A stretch of 64,000 nt of DNA, taken from Marinovum algicola (GTDB lineage Bacteria > Pseudomonadota > Alphaproteobacteria > Rhodobacterales > Rhodobacteraceae). The translations under genes and the position numbers were made by a program. Every line of letters begins with the position of its first letter. The stretch's first letter is position 1. The notes under the pieces were generated by a model. The model saw nothing but the letters and a program-made list of their open reading frames with translations. It did no database searches and was not told the DNA's origin. Shown one piece after another: positions 19,218-27,539 of this stretch. Where the stretch lies: NCBI RefSeq assembly GCF_900109145.1, contig NZ_FNYY01000013.1, positions 62,001-126,000 on the forward strand. The letters are read 5' to 3'.

Positions 19218-20728
19218 CCGAGCCCGTCCTGTCGCTGCGCAACGTGCACAAGAGCTTCGGCCCGGTCGAGGTTCTGCACGGTGTCGATCTGGATATCCGC
19301 GCCGGCGAGGTGCTGGCGCTGATCGGCGAGAACGGGGCGGGCAAATCGACGGCGATGAAATGTCTCGCCGGTTATCAACCTGCCTCGTCGGGGCGGATTC
19401 TGCTCGACGGGGAAGAGGTGAGTTTTGCCTCGCTGCATGAGGGCGAGGCGGCGGGGATCGTGCTGATCCACCAGGAATTCAACCTCGCCGAGCAGCTGAC
19501 GGTGGAACAGAACATTTTCCTCGGGCGCGAGCTGCGCAGGGGGCTCCTGCTCGACAAGGCCGAGATGCGGCGGCGCTCACGCGAGTACCTGGCACGGGTG
19601 AAATGCCGGGTGGACCCGGATACGCCGGTGTCGAAATTGTCGAACTCCGACAAGCAGATGGTCGAGATCGCCAAGGCGCTGGGCCGCGACGCCCGCGTGC
19701 TGATCATGGATGAGCCGACAGCGGTTCTGACCAATGCCGAGGCTGCCATCCTGTTCGAACAGGTCGAGGCCCTGCGCGCCACGGGCACGGCGATCGTCTT
19801 TACCTCGCACAAGCTGGGCGAGGTAAAGCAGATTGCCGACCGGGTCAGCGTAATGCGCGATGGCATGGTGGTGCAGACCGCGCCCGTACAGGACATGAGC
19901 GAAGACCAGATGGCGACGGCGATGGTCGGGCGCGACGTCTCCGATCTCTATCCCGCCAAGGCTGAAGTAGCGGCGGATGCTCCGGTGCTGCTGCGCGTCG
20001 ACGGGCTGGATGTGCCGGGCTTTGCCGAAGGCGTGAGCTTTGCGTTGCGCGCCGGCGAAATCCTCGGGATCGCGGGGCTTGTCGGCTCGGGCCGGACCGA
20101 GGCGATGGAGGGGCTCTGCGGGCTGCGCATCGCCCGGGCGGACCGAACCGAGATCGCAGGGCAAAGCGTGCAGATCCGCAAACCCTCGGATGCGCTCAGG
20201 CACCGGCTGTGTTACCTGACCGAGGATCGCAAGCTGCGGGGTCTGCTGCTGGACAAGGGCATGCGCGAGAACCTGACCTTGCAGGCGCTCGCCAGATTTG
20301 GCGGCCTGCTGATCGACCAAAAGGCCGAGGATGCGGCCCTGACCCGGGCCATTCGCGAATTCGACATTCGCGCCGGGCGGCGCGACGTGCGGGTCGGCAA
20401 CCTCTCGGGCGGCAACCAGCAGAAGCTGCTTCTGGCCAAGGTCATGCAGAGCGAGCCGCAGATCCTGATCGTTGACGAGCCGACCCGCGGTATCGACATC
20501 GGCACCAAGCAACAGATCTATGCCTTCCTGAGCGATCTTGCGGCTTCGGGCCATGGCATCGTCGTGATTTCATCCGAGATGCAAGAGATCATCGGCCTGG
20601 CCAATCGCGTTCTGGTGATGCGGCAAGGTCGGATCGCCGGGGAACTTGCCGGAGAGGCGATCACCGAAGAAGCCATCGTGCGCCACGCCGTGGGTGTCGG
20701 CGCCGATCCCAAGGAAAGGGCAGCCTGA
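19214..20728 (+). CDS. Sugar ABC transporter ATP-binding protein (RbsA/XylG/MglA type)
   Basis: A 504-residue tandem ATPase for monosaccharide import. The first domain has Walker A GENGAGKST, a variant signature LSNSDKQMVEIAKAL and Walker B VLIMDEPTAVLT. The second has a degenerate P-loop (GLVGSGRTEAMEGL), which is normal for this carbohydrate (CUT2) class, then signature NLSGGNQQKLLLAK and Walker B ILIVDEPTRGID. The GTG start overlaps the preceding stop by four bases. It is followed directly by the permease and binding-protein genes. Confidence 0.95.
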   Translation: MTEPVLSLRNVHKSFGPVEVLHGVDLDIRAGEVLALIGENGAGKSTAMKCLAGYQPASSGRILLDGEEVSFASLHEGEAAGIVLIHQEFNLAEQLTVEQNIFLGRELRRGLLLDKAEMRRRSREYLARVKCRVDPDTPVSKLSNSDKQMVEIAKALGRDARVLIMDEPTAVLTNAEAAILFEQVEALRATGTAIVFTSHKLGEVKQIADRVSVMRDGMVVQTAPVQDMSEDQMATAMVGRDVSDLYPAKAEVAADAPVLLRVDGLDVPGFAEGVSFALRAGEILGIAGLVGSGRTEAMEGLCGLRIARADRTEIAGQSVQIRKPSDALRHRLCYLTEDRKLRGLLLDKGMRENLTLQALARFGGLLIDQKAEDAALTRAIREFDIRAGRRDVRVGNLSGGNQQKLLLAKVMQSEPQILIVDEPTRGIDIGTKQQIYAFLSDLAASGHGIVVISSEMQEIIGLANRVLVMRQGRIAGELAGEAITEEAIVRHAVGVGADPKERAA

Positions 20729-21729
20729 TGGCAAGCGAGACCGTGAACATGCCGGAGCGTCGGCGCAAACTGCCGTCGATGTCGGTGCTGGGGCCTGTCA
20801 TCGCGCTTCTGGTGCTGGTGGCGATCGGGGCGATGATGAACCCGAATTTCCTCGGTGCGGGCAATATCACCAACGTGCTGGCGCGCTCGGCCTTTATCGG
20901 GATCATCGCGGTGGGCATGACCTTCGTGATCACCGCCGGCGGGCTGGATCTCTCGGTGGGGTCGATGGCGGCCTTTATTGCCGGGTTGATGATCCTGGTG
21001 ATGAACGCCGCGCTGCCGGTGCTGGGGGTGGGCGTGCCGATCATTCTGCTGGGGATGGCGACGGCGCTGATTGCCGGGCTGCTGGCCGGGCTCTTGAACG
21101 GCTTTCTGATCACCACGCTGGGGATCGAGGCCTTCATCGTCACTCTCGGCACCATGGGCATCTATCGCAGCCTCGTCACCTGGTTGGCCGACGGCGGCAC
21201 GCTGAGCCTGGATTTCGGGCTGCGCACCTTCTATCGCCCGGTCTATTTCGACGGCATCCTCGGGGTGTCCTGGCCGATCATCGTCTTTGCGCTGGTGGTG
21301 ATCATCGGCGAAGTGGTCATGAGCCGGGCCCGTTTCGGCCGGCATTGTGCCGCCACCGGATCGAGCGAGCACGTTGCGCATTATTCCAACGTCAACGTGA
21401 ACCGCACCCGGCTTGCCACCTATGCCATGCTCGGTGTGCTGGTGGGGGTGGCCACCATCATGTATGTGCCGCGGCTGGGCTCGGCCTCGGCCTCGACCGG
21501 CGTGCTCTGGGAACTCGAGGCGATTGCGGCGGTAATCATCGGCGGAACCGTGCTCAAGGGCGGTTTCGGCCGGGTCTGGGGCACGGTGATCGGCGTTCTG
21601 ATCCTGAGCCTGATCGACAACATTCTCAATCTGACTGACCTGGTGTCGCCCTATCTCAACGGCGCGATCCAGGGGGTCATCATCATTCTCGCTGTCATTT
21701 TGCAGCGCGAAGCCAAGGCGAAGGGCTGA
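20728..21729 (+). CDS. Sugar ABC transporter permease (RbsC type)
   Basis: A 333-residue CUT2-class inner-membrane permease with about ten transmembrane segments. Family motifs: IIAVGMTFVITAGGLDLSVG near residue 65, LLNGFLITTLGIEAFIVTLG near 115, and AIAAVIIGGTVLKGGFGRVW near 270. The start overlaps the ATPase stop (TGATG). One permease gene is present, so the transporter would use a homodimeric pore. Confidence 0.95.
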   Translation: MASETVNMPERRRKLPSMSVLGPVIALLVLVAIGAMMNPNFLGAGNITNVLARSAFIGIIAVGMTFVITAGGLDLSVGSMAAFIAGLMILVMNAALPVLGVGVPIILLGMATALIAGLLAGLLNGFLITTLGIEAFIVTLGTMGIYRSLVTWLADGGTLSLDFGLRTFYRPVYFDGILGVSWPIIVFALVVIIGEVVMSRARFGRHCAATGSSEHVAHYSNVNVNRTRLATYAMLGVLVGVATIMYVPRLGSASASTGVLWELEAIAAVIIGGTVLKGGFGRVWGTVIGVLILSLIDNILNLTDLVSPYLNGAIQGVIIILAVILQREAKAKG

Positions 21730-21758
21730 AAGCCCCGCCGTTCCAAGGGAGGAAAGCA

Positions 21759-22709
21759 ATGACATATTTGAAGACATTCGCAACCGGGCTGGTCGCCGCG
21801 GCGGTCACCGCCGGCATGGCCATGGCGCAGGACGCCAAGGTGATTGGCGTCTCGATCCCCGCCGCCACCCACGGCTGGGCCGGGGGCATGAACTTTCACG
21901 CGCAGGAGGCGGTGAAACGGCTGGAAGAGGTCTATCCCGAGCTCGATTTCGTGCTGGCCACGGCCTCGGATCCGGGCAAGCAGGTCAATGACATCGAGGA
22001 CATGGTGGCGACCCGCAACATCAGCGCGCTGGTGGTGCTGCCGTTCGAGAGCGAGCCGCTGACCTCGCCGGTGCAGGCGGTGGCCGAAGGCGGCGCCTGG
22101 GTGACGGTGGTCGATCGCGGTCTTTCGGTCGAGGGGATCGAGGATCTCTATGTCGCTGGCGACAACCCGGGCTTCGGCCGGGTTTCGGGCGAATACATGG
22201 CCTCGAAAATGCCCGACGGCGGCAAGATCGTCGTGCTGCGCGGCATCCCGACGACCATCGACAACGAGCGCGTGGCGGGCTTTGAAAGCGCCATCGAAGG
22301 CTCGGGCATCGAGATCATCGACATGGAGCACGGCAACTGGAACCGCGACGACAGCTTCAACGTGATGCAGGATTTCCTGTCCAAGCACGAGCAGATCGAT
22401 GCGGTCTGGGCTTCGGATGATGACATGGCGGTGGGCGTTCTGGCAGCGATCGATGCGGCGGGCCGCGACGACGTGCAATTCGTGCTGGGCGGCGCCGGCA
22501 TGAAGGAGATGGTCAAGCGCGTCATGGACGGCGACACCATGATCCCGGCCGACGTGACCTATCCGCCGTCGATGATCGCCACTGCGATCGAACTGACGGC
22601 GGTGGGCATGACCTCGACCGCGCCGGTCTCGGGCACCTTCACCATCGGTTCGGTGCTGATCACGCCGGAGAACGCGGAACAATTCTATTATCCCGACAGC
22701 CCGTTCTGA
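21759..22709 (+). CDS. Sugar ABC transporter periplasmic substrate-binding protein
   Basis: A 316-residue type I periplasmic binding protein (RbsB/XylF-like). GGGAGGAAAG precedes the start; the signal peptide ends at GMAMAQ. Binding-protein features are VIGVSIPAATHGWAGGMNFH, LVVLPFESEPLTSPV, VVDRGLSVEGIEDLYVAGDN and VWASDDDMAVGVLAAID. The order ATPase-permease-binding protein is reversed from the commonest arrangement, and the binding protein ends the operon just before a strong palindromic terminator. It defines the sugar specificity, which cannot be read directly. Confidence 0.93.
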   Translation: MTYLKTFATGLVAAAVTAGMAMAQDAKVIGVSIPAATHGWAGGMNFHAQEAVKRLEEVYPELDFVLATASDPGKQVNDIEDMVATRNISALVVLPFESEPLTSPVQAVAEGGAWVTVVDRGLSVEGIEDLYVAGDNPGFGRVSGEYMASKMPDGGKIVVLRGIPTTIDNERVAGFESAIEGSGIEIIDMEHGNWNRDDSFNVMQDFLSKHEQIDAVWASDDDMAVGVLAAIDAAGRDDVQFVLGGAGMKEMVKRVMDGDTMIPADVTYPPSMIATAIELTAVGMTSTAPVSGTFTIGSVLITPENAEQFYYPDSPF

Positions 22710-22723
22710 TCGCGCTGCCACGG

Positions 22724-22747
22724 ATCCCCCGCAGCGCTGCGGGGGAT
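22724..22747 (+). terminator. Perfect 24-bp palindrome terminating the sugar operon
   Basis: Arms ATCCCCCGCAGC and GCTGCGGGGGAT meet without a gap, 15 bases after the binding-protein stop. This gives a very stable hairpin, though no T-run follows. It most likely ends the 14.6-22.7 kb operon. Confidence 0.7.
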
Positions 22748-23032
22748 GCTCCCCTTACACTGGTTCCTGCGCATTCGTGGCAAACCCGGCCTTCACCCCT
22801 TTCATGGACAACGAACGGGTTGGCGGCGGCGTCGGCTCTGCGATTTGGCGATTGCGTCGGCGGTTAAGAACGACGGGCCGCACCTGAGCGACCCTGGTGA
22901 CGGTCGACGAGCAAAGGGCGCAACGCCTCCAGTCACGGCAGCGAGCCAAAGGCAAAGCCGTTGTTGGTGGCTGCCATCGCAGGCCCGCGCTATGCTGTCG
23001 AACGCGTCTGGACATCCCCTGTCCGCAGCCGC
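22748..23032. other. Non-coding stretch without a recognisable gene
   Basis: About 285 bases (323 counting from the binding-protein stop) separate the sugar operon from the convergent oxidoreductase. I see no frame with family-like residues on either strand. The content is arginine-rich shadow sequence only. It may be remnant DNA, since a decayed gene lies on the other side of the oxidoreductase. Confidence 0.5.
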
Positions 23033-24115
23033 TCACGCGCGGTTCAGCAGCTTGCTGTATTTTCTCACGAACAGGTTCTCGCCTTTCATCTTGCGCGTCA
23101 GAAGGTCCCCTGCCGTGAACAGGCCGAGGAAAGAATTGCCGCGCTTCGGCCCGAGCGGCACAAGGATCGGCGCCTTGGGGCCCCATGGCTTGTAGGGTTT
23201 CATCTGTTCGAGCGGCTTGCCCGAAATGAACCCTTTGAGCGTTGCCTTGAGCCAGGGCAGCTGACGGCTGGTCGCGACGATGGTCATGCCGTCCCCCGCA
23301 TCGGCCAGGTCTCCGGCGGCCAAGACGTTGGGCAGCGACGACGGGCGCAGCCACCGATCCACCTTGACCCGGTTCGCGGTGCTCTTCTGCGTGTCCGGCA
23401 GGCCGTCGAGCAACTCGGAACTGGCGCGTGAGCCGAGGACGGGGAAGATCAGGTCGAACTCCAGCTCCGACCCGTCCGACAGCTTCAGGCGGCCCGCGTA
23501 AGGCTCGGTCAGGCTTTGCAGGTTCTCGGCCCTTTTGCCGAGTACCAGGGTCACGCCGGCGTCGCGCAGCTTGCTGGCCAACGCCGTGCCGAGCTTCTCC
23601 GGCATGGTGGGAAACAGGCGGCCTGTATCCGAGATCAGCGTGATCTCCTTGTCCGGCATGGCATGGGCTATCTCCCCCGCCAGCTCGGTGCCGACGGCCC
23701 CCGCGCCGACGATTCCGATCCTCCGGGCCGCGTTGAGCTGGTCGTGAACGCGCTGGTTGGCCTGCCGCAGCCCGTCGATGTCGTCACCGACAGGTTTGAA
23801 GGGCGTGGCATTGGATGAGCCAGTGGCGACGACGATATAATCGGCCGCGACTCTTTGGCCGTCGTCCAGCGTCACGCCGTCGGCATCGATGCCGTTCGCA
23901 CGGGCGCGCAGAACCCGTCCGTTCTTCAATAGGCGGTCGTAGGGGATCAGGGCGCGGTCGAGCAACGCAGGATCGACGACGGCGCGGATCATTGCGGGTG
24001 CATGAACGAAATGGCTGCGCGGCTCGATCAGGGTGACCTCAGCGGTATTGTCGAGCGATTTCGCGAGTTCGGCGCCGATGTAGCCGCCGCCGATGATGGC
24101 GATGCGTTTGGACAT
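23033..24115 (-). CDS. NAD(P)/FAD-dependent oxidoreductase (AIFM2/FSP1-, NDH-2-like)
   Basis: A 360-residue two-dinucleotide-binding flavoprotein. The FAD motif IAIIGGGYIGAELAKSL is at the extreme N-terminus. The NAD(P) motif IGIVGAGAVGTELAGEIAHA follows near residue 140, and an FAD aspartate motif lies in NVLAAGDLADAGDG. The start at 24115 is supported by AAGGAA; the in-frame upstream extension lacks family residues. It resembles AIF-like quinone or disulfide reductases of fungi and bacteria more than the longer NDH-2 enzymes. It is monocistronic, with no membrane segment. The electron acceptor is unknown. Confidence 0.85.
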   Translation of the reverse strand: MSKRIAIIGGGYIGAELAKSLDNTAEVTLIEPRSHFVHAPAMIRAVVDPALLDRALIPYDRLLKNGRVLRARANGIDADGVTLDDGQRVAADYIVVATGSSNATPFKPVGDDIDGLRQANQRVHDQLNAARRIGIVGAGAVGTELAGEIAHAMPDKEITLISDTGRLFPTMPEKLGTALASKLRDAGVTLVLGKRAENLQSLTEPYAGRLKLSDGSELEFDLIFPVLGSRASSELLDGLPDTQKSTANRVKVDRWLRPSSLPNVLAAGDLADAGDGMTIVATSRQLPWLKATLKGFISGKPLEQMKPYKPWGPKAPILVPLGPKRGNSFLGLFTAGDLLTRKMKGENLFVRKYSKLLNRA

Positions 24116-24289
24116 GGGGGTATTTCCTTTCAAGGCGGGCCGGCGGCGGAGGGTCCTTGGCGCAAGCCGCTGGTCATTTGGGTGACGGGGAGGGCCCGCA
24201 GTCCTTCGGTCTCTCCCTTCGGGGACACCCGGCCGGAAAGGGCCAAGTGTCCCGGTATCCTCACATGACTTCGGCAAGTTTTTGAAGGC

Positions 24290-24305
24290 TGTGTCCTGCG
24301 ACACA
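24290..24305. promoter_or_regulatory. Inverted repeat upstream of the FAD oxidoreductase
   Basis: TGTGTC and GACACA are separated by CTGC about 175 bases before the oxidoreductase start. The size suits a repressor operator. No regulator gene is adjacent, so the assignment is tentative. Confidence 0.3.
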
Positions 24306-24339
24306 CCGTCATTTGTCGTGGCGCCTGCCGAACAAGCTG

Positions 24340-24771
24340 TCGCCGCGCCGCATCTCCGGCAGGTAGCCCAGATTGTCGATCAACTGCGTTTTCTTGCGGG
24401 CGCCAACGAATTCCTTGGCCCCGGTTGCGCCACTATTGCCGTCGCCGCGTGGCTGACCGAGGCGGGCAGGTTTGGCATGTTGCGTACGATCGGTATCCCG
24501 GCGCCCAAATACCCCTTGCAATAGCCGACCGGCGCGTCGGTCGCGACAGTGACAATGATGGGCTCGCCGGCGCCATACTCCGCCAGCGACGGCATGAGCT
24601 GATCCGGCGCCGGCGGCTTGACGTCTATGACCAGAACCGCCGGCGCCTGCGGCGGGGTCGCTCATTGTCACTGCCTCGCGCCTGACACCGGCGGCGAACC
24701 AGCCCGCAAGCAGCGCCAGGTTCAATAAGTCGGAGCCGATCATGACAAGGCCGCGTTTGTTGATCGCCTAC
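24340..24771 (-). pseudogene. proC: Decayed pyrroline-5-carboxylate reductase (proC) remnant
   Basis: Reading the minus strand, LVMIGSDLLNLALLAGWFAAG near 24750 aligns with the ProC N-terminus (LVxxGxGNMGxALLxGW), with the dinucleotide motif ruined. After a frame change near 24660, the stretch VLVIDVKPPAPDQLMPSLAE, then VGYCKGYLGAGIPIVRNMPN and LPASVSHAATAIVAQPG, matches the core of ProC (VKPQ, VRAMPNTPA). The dimerisation domain with the SGSGPAY motif is missing. Two frames and several stops are needed to read it, so no working enzyme is made. A final segment in a third frame resembles a transposition ATPase (see findings). Confidence 0.75.
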
Positions 24772-24775
24772 AGGT

Positions 24776-25705
24776 TCATGCGGCGGTGTTCCGCGCCACG
24801 AGCTCCTTGTAAAGTTCCCGGATGCGCCTGGTAATGGGTCGGTCGCCGGTGCCAATGGCTTTGCCGTCGATCTCTGCCACGGGGGTCTGGGCGCCGAAGG
24901 TGCCCGTCAGGAAGGCCTCTTCGGCGCCGTAGGCTTCAAACAGCGAATAGTTCTTCTCGAAGACCGGGATGCCATTGTCGCGGCACAGGTCGATCACCTT
25001 CTGCCGGGTGACGCCGTTCATGCAGTAATCGCCGGTCGAGGTCCAGACCTCGCCGCGGCGCACAATGAAAAAGTTGCAGGCGTTGGTGGTGTTCACGAAA
25101 CCATGCGGATCAAGCATCAGCCCTTCGTCGGCGCCGGCCTGTTCCGCCTGGATGCAGGCGATCACGCAATTCAATTTGGAATGGCTGTTGAACTTCGCGT
25201 CCTGGCTCATCGGCAAACCGCGGACCTGCGGCACGGTGGCCAGGCGGATGCCCTTGGATTGCAGCCGGTCCACCGGCTTCGAATGCTCGATGATCGCGAC
25301 GATGGTGGCGCCCCAGCGGCTGAGACCCGGGTGCTGGAACGGCTTGGCCTTGCGGCCGCGAGTCACCATCAGGCGGCAATGCGCGTCGGTGTTCATGCCA
25401 TTGGCCTCGGCGGTCTTGTTGAGGATCTCGAGGATGTCGTCCGGCCCGATCTCGAGGTCGATGGAGACCGCTTTGAGCGAATTGAACATCCGGTCCATGT
25501 GCTCGTCGAAGAAGGCCCATTTGCCGTTGTAGAGCCGCATGCCCTCCCACATGCCGTCGCCCAGCATGAAACCGGCGTCATAGACCGAGACCACCGCCTC
25601 GGCCTTGGGCTTCAGCTCGCCGTTGACGTAGATCAGGATATTGTCGTTGCGCGGATCGTGCTCTGCGTCGTGGGTGGTCTTCTTGTCGAGATCAATCGTC
25701 GTCAT
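24776..25705 (-). CDS. Class IV aminotransferase (D-amino-acid / branched-chain type)
   Basis: A 309-residue PLP fold-type IV transaminase. Recognisable parts are VSVYDAGFMLGDGMWEGMR near residue 40, the likely PLP-lysine region in MSQDAKFNSHSKLNC, and EQAGADEGLMLDPHGFVNTT followed by NACNFFIVRRGEVWTS, which fits the phosphate-binding region of DAAT/BCAT enzymes. It is the last gene of the aap-type operon, two bases after the ATPase gene. That placement suggests it deaminates an amino acid brought in by the transporter. The motif pattern does not by itself separate D- from L-specific enzymes. Confidence 0.88.
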   Translation of the reverse strand: MTTIDLDKKTTHDAEHDPRNDNILIYVNGELKPKAEAVVSVYDAGFMLGDGMWEGMRLYNGKWAFFDEHMDRMFNSLKAVSIDLEIGPDDILEILNKTAEANGMNTDAHCRLMVTRGRKAKPFQHPGLSRWGATIVAIIEHSKPVDRLQSKGIRLATVPQVRGLPMSQDAKFNSHSKLNCVIACIQAEQAGADEGLMLDPHGFVNTTNACNFFIVRRGEVWTSTGDYCMNGVTRQKVIDLCRDNGIPVFEKNYSLFEAYGAEEAFLTGTFGAQTPVAEIDGKAIGTGDRPITRRIRELYKELVARNTAA

Positions 25706-25706
25706 G

Positions 25707-26459
25707 TCAGTGTCCCAGTATCTGGCCGAGAAAGGCCTGTGTGCGTTCGTGTTTCGGAGTGGTGAAGAAGGTTTCGGGGGCGGCCTCTTCGACGATCTCG
25801 CCGTCGGCCATGAAGATCACCCGGTCGGCGACCTGGCGGGCAAAGCCCATCTCGTGGGTGACGCAGATCATCGTCATCCCGTCCTGTGCGAGGCCCACCA
25901 TGACATCGAGCACCTCGGAGATCATCTCCGGGTCCAGCGCCGAGGTGGGTTCGTCGAACAGCATGATCTCGGGCTTCATACAGAGCGCGCGGGCAATCGC
26001 CACCCGCTGTTGCTGGCCGCCGGAGAGCTGGCCAGGATACTTGTCGGCCTGCTCGGGGATCTTGACGCGGGTGAGATATTCCATCGCCACCTCTTCCGCC
26101 TCGGCGCGGGACTGCTTGCGCACCAATTTGGGCGCGAGGATGCAGTTTTCCAGGATCGTCATGTGCGGAAACAGGTTGAAATGCTGGAACACCATGCCGG
26201 TCTCGCGGCGGATTTCGTCGATGTTGTCAAGGTTGTCATCCAGTTCGGTGCCCAGCACCGTGATGGTGCCGGACTGGTGTTCCTCCAGCCGGTTGATACA
26301 GCGGATGAGCGTCGACTTGCCCGACCCGGAGGGGCCGCAGACGACGATCTTTTCACCCTTGGCCACCTCCAGGTTGATGCCCTTCAGGGCATGGAATGTG
26401 CCGTAGTACTTGTCCATCTGGCTGATGCGGACAGCGGTTTGCGAAATGGGCATGGTCAA
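25707..26459 (-). CDS. aapP: General amino-acid ABC transporter ATP-binding protein, AapP type
   Basis: A 250-residue polar-amino-acid ATPase: Walker [11 protein letters not shown]-loop [13 protein letters not shown], signature [15 protein letters not shown], Walker [16 protein letters not shown]-loop VTHEMGFAR. The [13 protein letters not shown] segment is typical of Aap/Glt-class ATPases. It is preceded by two permeases and a binding protein in the standard aapJQMP order and followed by the aminotransferase. Confidence 0.95.
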   Translation of the reverse strand: MTMPISQTAVRISQMDKYYGTFHALKGINLEVAKGEKIVVCGPSGSGKSTLIRCINRLEEHQSGTITVLGTELDDNLDNIDEIRRETGMVFQHFNLFPHMTILENCILAPKLVRKQSRAEAEEVAMEYLTRVKIPEQADKYPGQLSGGQQQRVAIARALCMKPEIMLFDEPTSALDPEMISEVLDVMVGLAQDGMTMICVTHEMGFARQVADRVIFMADGEIVEEAAPETFFTTPKHERTQAFLGQILGH

Positions 26460-26465
26460 ATCCTC

Positions 26466-27536
26466 CTAGCGCTCGGCAACGGCCATGCGGCGTTCAAGGT
26501 AAGCGCCGTAGCGGGACAGCGCGAAGACGAAGACGAAGTAGATCAGACCGACGAAGGCATAGACCTCGACATGGGCGAAATTCCATTCCGAGTTGCCATA
26601 GGCAGCATTGCCCGAGGCGAGGATCTCGAAAAAGCCTATGATGACAACCAGCGAGGTTTCCTTGAAGGTGATCACCAGCTGGTTGATCGTCGCGGGCAGC
26701 GCATTGCGGAACGCCTGCGGCAGGATGATATGTCCGATCCGGTGCCAGTAGCCCAGGCCCAGCGCCTGTGCTGCCTCTTCCTGGCCGCCGGGCAGCGACT
26801 GGATGCCGCCGCGGATGATCTCGGCCTGGTAGCAGGCAAAGAACAGCGCGTAGCCCGCGATCACCCGGTGCAGCTTGTCGCCGATCATCCAGCCGGGCAG
26901 CACGAAGGGCAGGACGATGGCAAAGGTGAACATGATCGACAGAAGCGGGAGCGAGCGGATGGCGTCGATGATTACGCCCATTGTGCGCGCGATCCAGGGC
27001 AGTTGCGACCGGCGGAGAAGCGCAAAGACGATGGCCAGCGGCATCCCCAGCAGCGTCACGCTGGCAAAGATGAAGATGGTCAGCGACAGCCCGCCCCAGT
27101 TCTGCTCGGACACTTCGGTCAGCCCGAAGACCCCGCCACGCATCAGAACGTAGAAGGTCACGAACCCTGCCACCCACAGAGCTGCCAACCGCCGCGCCGT
27201 CCAGAACCATGGCGCGCAAGAGGCCCCGCCGGTCAGCACGATCACCGCGCAGGCCAGGGCGGAACGCCATTGTTCTTCGAACGGGTAGAGCCCGAATAAG
27301 ATCAGCCGCCAACGCGCATCGATCACGGCCCAGCAGGCGCCCTCGGCTCCGTGGCCGCAAGCCTCGCGATTCTCGGCGCTCCAGACCGCGTGCAGCACGC
27401 CCCAGTCAAAGAGCGACCACAGCACCCAGGCCGCCAGCAGGCCGAAGCCGAGCGTGACGAGCGTGTCGAGGCGGGTCGAGAAGTAGTCGGTGCGCAGCGC
27501 GCGAAGACGGGTCTGTCTTGGCAAGGTCGCGTCCAT
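26466..27536 (-). CDS. aapM: Amino-acid ABC transporter permease, AapM type
   Basis: A 356-residue inner-membrane permease. The long N-terminus before the conserved core (GLSLTIFIFASVTLLGMPLA, then RSLPLLSIMFTFAIVLPF) is characteristic of AapM rather than shorter HisM-like permeases. The EAA loop reads EEAAQALGLGYWHRIGHIILPQA. It lies four bases downstream of aapQ and six upstream of aapP, so translation is probably coupled. Confidence 0.93.
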   Translation of the reverse strand: MDATLPRQTRLRALRTDYFSTRLDTLVTLGFGLLAAWVLWSLFDWGVLHAVWSAENREACGHGAEGACWAVIDARWRLILFGLYPFEEQWRSALACAVIVLTGGASCAPWFWTARRLAALWVAGFVTFYVLMRGGVFGLTEVSEQNWGGLSLTIFIFASVTLLGMPLAIVFALLRRSQLPWIARTMGVIIDAIRSLPLLSIMFTFAIVLPFVLPGWMIGDKLHRVIAGYALFFACYQAEIIRGGIQSLPGGQEEAAQALGLGYWHRIGHIILPQAFRNALPATINQLVITFKETSLVVIIGFFEILASGNAAYGNSEWNFAHVEVYAFVGLIYFVFVFALSRYGAYLERRMAVAER

Positions 27537-27539
27537 CGC

